DNA of 64,000 bases from Didymodactylos carnosus (lineage: Eukaryota; Rotifera; Eurotatoria; Philodinida; Philodinidae), in NCBI GenBank assembly GCA_905250885.1, contig CAJNOQ010000126.1:1-64000 (forward strand). The letters run 5' to 3'. The notes beneath the pieces were generated by a model that saw nothing but the letters and a program-made list of their open reading frames with translations, made no database searches and had not been told where the DNA came from. The translations under genes and the position numbers were made by a program. Shown here piece by piece: positions 20,861 through 30,778 of this stretch (position 1 is its first letter; every line of letters starts with the position of its first letter).

Positions 20861-22830
20861 CTAAAAGGTATGAAAGCAAGAAGGGTAGGGTAGTTCACAC
20901 AAGCCTCTAAGAATGTATTATAGAATGCTGGTACTAAAAAGCGTTAATGCATTCACTTTGATTAATTTTTAACTGTAACTGTAAACACACTGGACTGCTC
21001 TTAAAACCTGCAAATGTTTTAAATGAAAAAATATTTTTAATGCATCCGAATGCGTTATATAATTTTGCGCATTTGAATATATTAACTCCTAACGGATTCA
21101 AAAGTTTTCATGGGTTTGAAGTTATTACACGATAAAGCTATGTTTTAACGCGTTTGAACAAGTAAAACATTTTAAAGAATTTAAACGTGTTGGTTAAAAT
21201 GTCAGTTGAAGGTGTTGATTATTTAGAAACGGGTTAGGAAAATTAAAAAAATTTAAGGTGCTCAAATGCATTATCTTTCCATACATCCAAAGACACTAAA
21301 ACATTTTTCTATCCATTTCGTGCGTCTAAACCTGTTAAAAATAGAAAATATCGATTTAACGCGTTCAAGGAAAATTTAATAGATCAAAGAAATTCATTGG
21401 ATTATATCTTAATAATTTATAGTATAAATACTGAAGCTTTAATGCTCATTTTTTTATCATTTTTTCACTTGTGATTCTCACATACTCTGTAATTTCGCCT
21501 AAAAAGATTCTATAGTTTTTGAGAAAATTGAATTTTACTGCAAAAATGTCGCGCGAGTATTACTCTGTGATATTTTGGTGAAAACGTGAACTCAATTTAT
21601 CATATACCATTCGATTCTTCTTCACAAGGACTGTCTGATGGTAAACATTTTAACACAACATGGTTTGCAGTCATGTTTGGTTGATGTTGAAATGGATGCT
21701 CTAACGGATTGAGACAGATTAACGGATTCTCCACACCGAGATCTATCAAGCGACATGCATAAAGCATTCTTTCGTAGGTATTTTATTCACTCCAGAGATT
21801 TCGCTGCTTTTTCACTTATTTGTGTGTTTAAAGAGTTCTCTACTCAGAAAGCTATTTTCTAATTTGAAATGTGATAAACCTTACAGAAGACTTTGGTAAT
21901 ACGGTGAAATAGCTATGATAAATTTCCAGCACGAAATATTGAATCTTTTTCATCCGTTATAAGTGTCAAAATTGAGCGATTTGTAAGGTGTATTTTCGTA
22001 AGATGAATAATAGATTCAGCGCTGCTATCACTTTTAGATGAATCCAGACACCTGAATTTAAAACTTGCGGCTGACGTTTCGCGTTTCTTTTCCTTTGCTT
22101 TTTAGTGTGCGTAATCACTTTTCAACTTATCAATCTGCTAACAAGCAAAGAACTTCAAATTGCAGAACAAGCGTAAAATATTCTGCCCTTAGCGTAGCTA
22201 TGTAGTGGCTATAGAAAGACAAACATAGACGGAACTGATGGAGGTCTCTCTAGACAGAAAAGTCATTTTTGGATGCAAAACTCATTTACGAGATTCACCT
22301 TGTTTTTAGAATACACGAAATTTATATATAAAAGGAATCGCTAGAGGAGTTTGTCTTGTTATTTAGATTATGGCTAATCGTTCATCGTTGTTATTGCTAA
22401 ATTAACTTCATCAGTAAAAACTTGAGATCTGTCATGAAGATTGGTAAGAACCAAATTTTTGTTTTCATAGTTTATTTACATTGTTCGGTGGTTATCTTAT
22501 TATAGTTACATGATTTATTAAAGGCACTTATGGTGACAAAATGACGATTAAAATTAATATAGAATTTTAAAATGTTTAGTGAACATTTTGATTATGTAAG
22601 TATAAACCATATATCGAGTTTAGTTCTATAAATAAATAACTGTTTGGTTTAATGTCAATCTCGCATCATAACAGATTATTCAATTGATAATGGTTTTTGG
22701 TTTTAACTCCAAAAGTGTTGTAGTAAAACATCTATGGTAACAAGAGATATAATCTTGATATATGTAAATCTGCCGTTCATTTAACTAGTATCACAGCTCA
22801 AGTGTTTTTTAGTGACTATAATTCAGCCCT
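20861..22830. other. AT-rich stretch with degenerate repetition
   Basis: 20930-21380 repeatedly shows short words such as AATGCATTC, GCGTTT and TTTAAACG at irregular 20-40 bp spacing, perhaps a very old minisatellite. Nothing coding is convincing. If the flanking exon-like pieces belong to one minus-strand gene, this would be a large intron. Confidence 0.3.
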
Positions 22831-23810
22831 TTAGCCTTGTTGTCTAGTTAATGAGCATTTGATAGAATGAGAAATCCTAATGTGACAAAAGACCTGAGAA
22901 AAATAGAGGATTTGATCTTGCGGGTGATGTACATTGCCACATCTTACGAATAAGAAGAATTTCATATCCGTTAGTTCATCTGTAAATCGTCTCCCTTTGC
23001 TAAAGTAATACCACAAGTAACTGGTTTAACGTAAAAATTATTTCAAATAAGCACAGAAGTAGAAAAATAGGAAAAAAAACGGTTCTAGAACATTAAGCGA
23101 AAATAGATATCATTTGACAGTTATAAATAAATGGACAAATCATAATTTTTATAATATTTGCCTTTCGTCGTATCTTATGATTTCTGTACGAGTGTGCAAT
23201 GTCTTTTAATTAAATAAATCACTCGGATGTAGTCAGACCTATAAAAAAATAAATAATTCATTCTTCAAAAATATTATATAACTAATAAAGAAATACGAGC
23301 AATCGGTGTAGTAAGGTCTGTATGTAATTCTGTATAATACTTACTGTCAAAAGATCTACCGATAATGAATTTTCCGGTTCACGTTCACAAAATAATGGAG
23401 GATTGTTTGTTACTGCGATGATGTTCTCGTCGACTATGTTGACTGAACAGGAGGAAATTGCTTACGTGTAGCCAAATTCAAACAATGTATGTCCTCTAAA
23501 TGTTCAATTAATATGTAAGATTATCCGGTACAATTTTTCGACTATCACACAGCGTTATTTCATATATTAAGTATAGATCCTCGCGCACTCATCTAACACA
23601 CGACGAGGTACATCATCGACGAGTAAAAAACAAAAATTTTTAATATCAACGTCACTTAATTGATCTCTGATATGAATTAGGAGTGTTTCAAGCCAAGCTG
23701 ACATGTTAAACACAAAAATAATGCTTGTATATTCGTATTCAATCCTACTAGAATTTCTAAAATCTGTGCGCAAGCGTTTTAACATATTCAATACTATTTG
23801 GGTTGTTGGC
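22831..23810 (-). other. Exon-like minus-strand pieces; one resembles a death-effector domain
   Basis: From high to low coordinates: a frame at about 23800-23567 (MSAWLETLLIHIRDQLS, then DVDIKNFCFLLVDDVPRRVL) has the hydrophobic spacing of a death-effector domain as in FADD or caspase-8. A segment ending near 23470 (EHLEDIHCLNLAT) with GTAAGC donor follows. A segment at about 23443-23345 (NIVDENIIAVTNNPPLF) has acceptor CTGTTCAG and donor GTAAGT. A short segment near 23000-22945 (RRFTDELTDMKFFLF) has donor GTAAGA and a perfect 54-nt intron after it. Phases do not join all pieces cleanly. It is either a real gene with exons I miss or a decaying one; the DED call rests on spacing alone. Confidence 0.35.
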
Positions 23811-23886
23811 TGATGTTTAGTCGATCATGCCATGAGTAAAAACGTTTAAGCAAAATGAACTTGTAAAAAATATCGGCGCGACAATC

Positions 23887-24628
23887 GAACTTGACAGAGC
23901 TGGGCAAGTACGGGATTTCTCAAGTACGAGTCGAGTACGAGTATCAATGCTTCGAGTACGAGTCGAGTACGAGTACCAAGCCTTCGAGTATGAGACGAGT
24001 ACAAGTACAAGCACCAATTTTTTAAATACAGTCACCATTGAACCAGGTATGACAATGAATGTCTAAAATAATTTGTGGGAAAAAAAGTCCTATAGTTCTT
24101 TAGTTATTCTCTTAATTAGGCTCTTATTATTTGATATATAGGTCAGAACAAAATATTGACAAAGCGAAATGTTAAAACATTTTTTTAATTTATTGTATTA
24201 TCAACCTTCAAGTAAATGGAATCAAAGTAAAACTTTGTTACATTTTAGAAAAGTTAGTAGACACACATTCTTTGCCGTTAATGATGCTCGGTGTGGTCTC
24301 ATCAGAAAACCACTTTGCGAGAAAACACGTTCGATAGAAGTCGATGTCGCAGGCACCGTTAGATATTTTAGAGGAAGTTGATATAATCCTGGATAAATGT
24401 GCTTTTTAGAAAAAAGTAAATCTTCTTCACGACTTTCTTCGCATAAATAACACACACTTCATCTGGAATTTCAAATATTAGATTATCGAGTACTGACCAC
24501 CTCGAGTACAAGTACGAGTACGATTATCAGTCCCTCGAGTACGAGTACCAACCCTTCGAGTACGAGTACGACCAAAATCGTACTCGAGTACGAGTACTTC
24601 GAGTATTTTGCCCAGCTCTGGAACTTGA
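23887..24628. mobile_element. Internally deleted hAT transposon with perfect 8-bp target duplication
   Basis: The element spans 23895-24620 (726 bp). Its ends are inverted: left CAGAGCTGGGCAAGTAC, right ...TTTTGCCCAGCTCTG. It is flanked by identical 8-mers GAACTTGA (23887-23894 and 24621-24628), the hAT signature. Subterminal arrays of CGAGTACGAGTAC lie inside both ends (23919-24010, 24486-24605). A minus-strand frame at 24455-24222 keeps the hAT C-terminal dimerisation domain (YLTVPATSTSIERVFSQSG, LTAKNVCLLTFLK), so this copy derives from an autonomous element but lacks most of its transposase. Intact duplications suggest a fairly recent insertion. Confidence 0.92.
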
Positions 24629-24676
24629 TAAGTAGAGATTAACGTTGTGTCATTCCTTGACGAAAGTTAGGATGTT

Positions 24677-24925
24677 AACCCATAACAGACTTACTGCGCT
24701 TCTAAATCATCTGTCGACTATGGTAACATTATTTTTCATCAAATGGTTGAAGATTTCCGTTTCCGTTTAAAAACATTTCCGCTTCACTACTTTTATGTGG
24801 CACAGAAAAGAAATAAAACTTCATTTTATAGATTAAAAAGCAGATATATCGAAAGATTTCTGCTTAAGAGTATTTCTCAGCGCATTTTAAAGTGAAATTA
24901 GGTCTTATGAAATAAATAGTTTATT
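24677..24925. repeat. Dispersed repeat, copy 1
   Basis: About 245 bp nearly the same as 29469-29735 (shared words include GTCGACTATGGTAACAT, AGATTTCCGTTTCCGTT and AGATATATCGAAAGATTTCT), same orientation, with small indels. No coding sequence and no terminal structure are visible. It is an unnamed interspersed repeat, possibly a transposon end or UTR. Confidence 0.75.
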
Positions 24926-26496
24926 TGTCTGTTATTTGTCTAACATATGATATCATTCAAAATTTTCAATAATTTCAAGCAAACACAAATGAAAAAATGC
25001 TTTCCTACCAATAATAGAACATAAAACGTCGAGGGACTGAGTGAAATCATAGATGATGAATGTTAGCTGTTGAAGATATAATAAAAAATTGATAATTTAG
25101 ATTTGCTTCTATTATCTCCCAGACGGACCTATGATAGTTCAGGGTTTCTGTTCTTCGAACGATAAATACTTCTTACTTCAAGTTTGTTGAACGAGAACTG
25201 TTTTTCAATTTCTGCTCCTAAACTAGGAACAATTTAACAGCTCATGTTCATAGGAACGACTCATCAATTCTGGTTCCTCCGAAAACAGGAACTACAGTTG
25301 TTTTTGAATGAGGAACTGTTAATGCTCTCGTTCTTAGTGCACTATTAGTTTATTATGTACTCATATAACGAACATTTTGAAAGAGCGAGCAAACTAATAC
25401 AGTAACTGCAGTTCAACGAACGATGGACTGCCACTGGTCTACTTCTAGATGGAAAAAACATCACTAATCTTTTTGGAACTTTCAACTTGAAATATCTACA
25501 TAAAAGCAACGGATAGCAAATTTCAAAGTCGTCTGAATCATATTTTATCTAAGCGTCTAGATTAGTTCACAACGAACCTAGTCTCTCAGAAAACTTTAGA
25601 AAAAATGTATCGTACAACGAGCCCCATTTTAGTCCTTGCATCCCCTTTAACAGATGATTATTACAAGCTAAAATTTTTATCGTAATATAATCAAAAGATA
25701 TAATCCCCAAAAGTCTTGTTTCATTTGATTGCATAGTGTAGAAAAAGCTCTTTCAGAAGGGACTTCTTGAGAGGAAGTATTTTCAGACTAGTACATACCA
25801 GGTATTCTCATGACGTGTCGCATAACATACAAATAAATTTTATCGTATAATATTCATAGGGCGCACAATCATATTCTGTAAATTTAATATGCCTTAATCG
25901 ACTTTGCTATCAACTTGATTGCTGTTTTTATTGTTGAACGGTTCGTGAAAGATGAATTTAAAATTATCGTAGTTGATCACGTACATAGTACACAACAACC
26001 TAATGAATTCTCAGTTTGTGAGCCATGTGACACCAGAAACATGATCAATATCCAGTTTGCACTGGAAAAATGATATGTTTTCATCTACAGTAATATTTTT
26101 TGTTGTTTTTTAGCAAAAATTATATTTCTTCTAAATGTTTAATAAAATTCGATCGTAAACTGGTAATAGCAGATAATTTTCCAAATAATCGTACATGATA
26201 ATAATAAAAATAAATAAAAATTGACAAATTCTACTGTCTTTGACCTATTCTCTATGTAATGTACATACAGATTGAAATTTAATTTAATTGACTGTATTGT
26301 ATTTTAATCTTCAAGACAAAATGACCACTGTTGGTATCAATTTATTATGATGACACCTAGAATAAACGAAAAAATACACATCTTTTCAGACTAAAGTAAA
26401 ATGACATATATAATAACAATCAAAATTTTGTTTTTATTTATTTATGAAATTACAGACAAATTGTCTGGATATTTAGAGTTTTCTCTTACATAAAAT
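24926..26496. other. Gene-free AT-rich stretch
   Basis: No supported gene or element. It includes the likely minus-strand poly(A) signals of the SRR1-like gene (TTTATT on the plus strand at 26433-26442). Confidence 0.35.
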
Positions 26497-27402
26497 TTAG
26501 TTTCCTTTTATAATTTCATCTTCTTCGGTATAAAATGGTTTTTCATTGTGAATCCATATATCATTTGGCACTAATTCAATACTAGTAAATTCTAATTGTT
26601 TATGAATTGATGATGTTTTATTTCGACGAGATGTTTTAATTTGTTTAATTCCATTTAATTGTGGTAAAATTTTTCTTTGTTCAAATGAAACAAATACTTG
26701 TTGATTAAATGCAATTGGAAAAATATCAAATTGTGGTAATGAATATTCTGTACAAAAACATGTTGAATAATAAATATAAAAAAATTTATTTATATCAAAA
26801 TGTAATCCTTGTTGAAACATATTTAAACTATTTCCAAATATTAAAATTTGTCTCAAACAATTTTGTGACCAATTAGACCAAAGAATATTATTATGTAGTG
26901 GTTTACCACAAAATGGTATAAAAAACAATGTTGAACGTACTATTTGATAACAAGCTTCATCATTTTCATTTAAAATTTGACATGATATATTTGATTTTAA
27001 ATAGTCAATTTCACCTGTTGTCCATATAGGATCATAAATAAAAATTGTTTTTACTTGATCAACAAATATTTGAGATATTAATTTAAGTAGACAATATTGA
27101 TATTGGGATGAAACAGATGAACTTATATGACCAAGACCATAGCAAACAATATCAAATACATTTGATTGTTGTAAATTTAACCAATTGATAATGTATGATT
27201 TCATTTCTAACCAAAAATAACTAGTTAAAATTGAATCTATTTTTAAATATAAATTTTTTGTTAATACATCACAATCAAATGTACTATTATCTATTGAAGT
27301 ATTAAGAGTTTTAGAAATATGCGAAGGAAAACGTCTTGTATGTTTCTTGGCAAAACGAAATTCATCATCATCATCACGATGGTTATTATTATTTGAAATC
27401 AT
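26497..27402 (-). CDS. SRRD: SRR1-like protein (SRRD family)
   Basis: Single exon, 301 aa. The SRR1 domain is recognisable from about residue 82 to 200: VCYGLGHISSS, a middle part with FIYDPIWTTGEIDYLK, then STLFFIPFCGKPLHNNILW and LRQILIFGNSL. SRR1 in plants affects light and clock signalling; the animal SRR1-domain protein (SRRD) is linked to circadian and haem-related regulation, but its biochemical activity is not settled. The N-terminus is low-complexity (Asn, Asp, His) and the C-terminal ~100 residues are divergent. A CAG lies exactly before the ATG (ATTTTTCAG|ATG on the minus strand). AATAAA signals lie 55-65 nt after the stop. Confidence 0.8.
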   Translation of the reverse strand: MISNNNNHRDDDDEFRFAKKHTRRFPSHISKTLNTSIDNSTFDCDVLTKNLYLKIDSILTSYFWLEMKSYIINWLNLQQSNVFDIVCYGLGHISSSVSSQYQYCLLKLISQIFVDQVKTIFIYDPIWTTGEIDYLKSNISCQILNENDEACYQIVRSTLFFIPFCGKPLHNNILWSNWSQNCLRQILIFGNSLNMFQQGLHFDINKFFYIYYSTCFCTEYSLPQFDIFPIAFNQQVFVSFEQRKILPQLNGIKQIKTSRRNKTSSIHKQLEFTSIELVPNDIWIHNEKPFYTEEDEIIKGN

Positions 27403-27811
27403 CTGAAAAATATAGTCATAGTTAGGGATAAGATTGTTATCTGTTTATACTCGACGACAAAGACTTTTATTTTAGTATTACATTAATGAAGGGTAGTAAT
27501 GATCGGCATCCCTGATGATGACAGGAAATCTTTTTTTTTTATGCAAAATCACAAACGGAAAGAATTTTTTTTGATTATCTTTGTCATAAAATACAATGAC
27601 TAACAACATGAAACTGGTTTGAATATGTTTGATTGAAAAGAAAATTTAAAAAGTAGTTTGTACTCATTGTGTATGTAATAAAACAAGTTTTGCATGATGA
27701 TTACTTCCGCTCCTTTTCGGTTTATATATAAGATAAGATTGAAGAGAAAACTGTAAAAAATTTCTGAAATTCTTTTTTTAAGAAAAGTTCTCCTTGGACT
27801 ATGAACAAGAT

Positions 27812-27845
<34 letters not shown>

Positions 27846-28183
27846 ATCTATACTCAAAGGGTAAACGAATAACGATGTTTCCATAATCGTCCCACTTGAA
27901 CTTAAAAAGAATGCTGAGTAGATATATTTTTCCTACAGATTTACTTTAATGCAAGCATGTACAAAATACAAAAAATAAAGTAAAATACAGACATAATAAA
28001 AATAAGCTCAGACAGACGTACAATTATATTTTTCTTTGTTCACAAGGGAGATAAAAAAACGAAACATACATACATAGACTACTTTTTTTGTGACTTTGTT
28101 TGCAAAATTAAACTCTCAATTTCTATGTGAAGTATGAACAACACAATTGCTGAATAAACATTAATAGATTTTGGAAAATTTCA
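27403..28183. other. Intergenic stretch with (GA)n microsatellite
   Basis: AT-rich, with an uninterrupted GA repeat of ~15 units at about 27813-27842. No gene is supported; the minus-strand frame across the microsatellite is an artefact of the repeat. Confidence 0.5.
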
Positions 28184-29040
28184 TCACTGGATTAGTTCAG
28201 CAATCATACTAAATAAATCAAAATAGAGTGTTCTTGAATACTGATAAAACAAGTATAGAAAAGTAACATACCAATATAAATAATAAAAAAATGTAATCAT
28301 ATAAAAGCCAAGTTTAATCCAGCCTTCTCGTGTTGCTTTTGAAAGTTGTTGTTGACTCACAATTGTCGTTGGATCATATAATCCAAGTCCATCTCGCAGT
28401 GGTCGTGTGCGAAATCTAAATGACAAAGCAATAGTACTATCAATAGTATGGTGTCGCTATCATCGTGGTATACTAACCGATTTATGTGGTACGCTATTAA
28501 TGGCATGTTAATTATAAGTGATCTCCATTCATAGCCAAATAAGAATAGAATATTAATAATTCCATGTGTAATATATTCTGGTAGAACTAACTGAAAAAGT
28601 CCAAGTAAATTACTTTTCAAAAATAATACTTAAAATACAAGTACTTACTGGATTTAATGAATTACATTGATCGATCGGATTTTTGTGATCATTTTTTAAT
28701 TCGTCAAAGGCAATGATCTAAATAAAGTGCATATAGAGATTAAAGACCCTTAAACTAGTCCTAATAGGTGTTGGAAGATGGTAGATGACTAAAGCATTCA
28801 AATTCTCTCATCTTACAACAATAGTTTCACTCCTGTTACCTGCATTAACTATGCAACTATACAGTTTGGCTTGGATTATCATCAGTGTACAAAAAACTTC
28901 TCACTCTAGTCATCAGGCGATAGATAATACAAAATCTAGAAAACGTCTTAGAAACTTACATGCCAAATTGCAAAGAATATCAACAAAGCCGTTAAAATTA
29001 AAGCTGCAATGTACGCAACGGCGACGAAAGTAAATGCCAT
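28184..29040 (-). CDS. CNIH: Cornichon family ER cargo receptor
   Basis: A three-helix membrane protein that loads transmembrane cargo (TGF-alpha-like ligands, AMPA receptors) into COPII vesicles. Exons on the minus strand: 29040-28960, 28717-28649, 28590-28478, 28415-28272, 28208-28184; 143 aa, the family length. It starts MAFTFVAVAYIAALI, with a hydrophobic helix, then IIAFDELKNDHKNPIDQCN, LVLPEYITHG, NMPLIAYHINR, GLYDPTTIVS, and EGWIKLGFYMITFFYYLY, ending CMIAELIQ. The last 63-nt intron was placed because it restores the family ending FFYYLYxMI; reading through instead adds about 20 unrelated residues. It matches CNIH1/2/3 more than CNIH4. An acceptor-like TTTTAG lies 16 nt before the ATG. 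Confidence 0.93.
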
Positions 29041-30287
29041 ATTTGATTAGCCTAATCTAAAACTACCAAATAGATGAATCAAACAAGCGTAGTTTAAGCT
29101 GACATACAATTGACATCAGCAAGAGGATTCGAAAATTCAAAGAGTATTCTCATTCTTCTTCATTTATTAGATATATTTAGATAAGTTTGACAAGTCTATT
29201 CAATTATACCCTTCGAAAAATCCTTCTGATAAATGTGACAAATTGAGATTACTATTAAAAAGATCAATGAAAAAAAACTGAGTTTGTCTTATGCTCGTAC
29301 TCAGAGTTTGATGAAGGTTTACGTTTCGTGCATTTAAGACAAACTTAGGCAGAGACTTACGATATTCAATAGAAAACCAAGAGCCCAATTAATCCTTAAC
29401 AATGATTAAGCTGCTGGTCATTAAAGCTTAAGAGCTACTTAAGAATCAGAATTGCCAGATTTACCACTAACCCCATAATACGCTCCCGTAATAGACTTAC
29501 TGTGCTTCTAAAATGATTTGTCGACTATGGTAACATCATGTTTCATTAAATTGTTGGAGATTTCCGTTTCCGTTCAAAAACATTTCCGCTTTTTGTTTCA
29601 CTACTTTTATGTGACACAAAAGAAATAAAACTTTATTTTATTGATTAAAAAGTAGATATATCGAAAGATTTCTGTTTAAGAGTGTTTCTTAGCACATTTT
29701 AAAGTGAAATTGGGCTTACGTATGAATTATAATGTTTAGACCAATGGTGCGGAGACTTTATTTGTAAACCTCCCACCAGAATAGAAGGACATGACCGTCT
29801 ACTACGTCCCATCAAACTTTTTAGGATGACCTTCTATTAGGGATGGCTTTCTAATCCAACCTTCCAACCAAAAATTTTCGAAAAGTTTTCGAAACTCGTA
29901 AAAGGCTTAGAATAATGAATTTTTGAACAGTTAACTAATTGGTGTTCTAGGGTGTTCAACAATTAAGAACTCGGGTTTTAGACTGTCTTTACATCTCCGA
30001 AGCTTTACAAACCGAAAACAGTCATATGAAAGTTCATTATACAGATAATTAAGCTGTTGTGTATTCGTTGCTATTGGATTTTTTCTCGTCTCTGCGCTTA
30101 TGGCACCTCCTGCTCATCAACATCAATTATGAGGGTCAATATACTTATTGTCTAGTTTCTGTCGATTTGAGCGTAATGCAATTGATCGTGACGACTGAAT
30201 CGATTACACTTCTCTATGTTCGATGTTTAGGGTTACTCGATAGAAGGGATAATTAACAAAGAAGTTACTCTATACTTCTGCCACAAT
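29041..30287. other. Intergenic stretch with repeat copy
   Basis: No gene seen. It contains copy 2 of the dispersed repeat (29469-29735). A palindromic word GAAAAGTTTTCGAAA near 29878 recurs near 30852. Confidence 0.35.
29469..29735. repeat. Dispersed repeat, copy 2
   Basis: Same-orientation copy of 24677-24925, roughly 88% alike by eye, with a 13-nt insertion near its left end and an extra TTTTTGTTT near the middle. No target duplication is visible at either copy. Confidence 0.75.
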
Positions 30288-30778
30288 CAGGGTTGCCAAA
30301 TCTTCTAATTTGAAACCTGACTAGGAGACCCTTGACTTTTAAACTTTTCTCCTGATGAAAATTCTCTTGATTACAATGCTGATTTTTAAGATTTTCTCCT
30401 GATTTCTCCTGTTTTTCAATTGTTTTCCTGCATCGATTTTAGCGTTTCGATATTCGCTTTGTTTTGGTTCTTGTTGGCTTCTTAAAAAATATCTGTGTCT
30501 GTTTCGTTTATGCTGTTAAATGAACAGCCGGGAAAATACCAGTAGAATAAACTAGATGTAATCAACTTTCTCTTTGTTTCGCTTGTAAGACCTTCTCATT
30601 ACTTGCTTGGTAGAAAAAAGTTATAAGCGTTGCGGAAATAAAAATTTTGCTTGTCCAAGAAAAAACTGCTTGATACTCTCCTATTTTTCTTCTGATTTTC
30701 CTCCTGGTTTTTTTTAGAAAAAATCTCTTGATCAACTCCTGATTTTGAAAAATTGGATTTGGATACCCTGGTCACAAC
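30280..30778. mobile_element. hAT-type MITE with diverged 8-bp target duplication
   Basis: The ends CAGGGTTGCCAAATC (30288) and GGATTTGGATACCCTG (to 30770) are inverted. Flanking 8-mers GCCACAAT (30280-30287) and GTCACAAC (30771-30778) agree at 6 of 8 positions. The interior (483 bp) is non-coding, with repeated CTCCTGATTTT-type words towards both ends. This is a non-autonomous hAT copy, older than the one at 23895. Confidence 0.7.

Noticed and set aside
23817-24038. 73-codon minus-strand frame rich in Ser/Thr/Arg/Tyr
   Set aside because: It is the translation of the GAGTAC array of the hAT element.
27600-27884. 94-codon minus-strand frame with a Ser-Leu run
   Set aside because: Produced by the (GA)n microsatellite.
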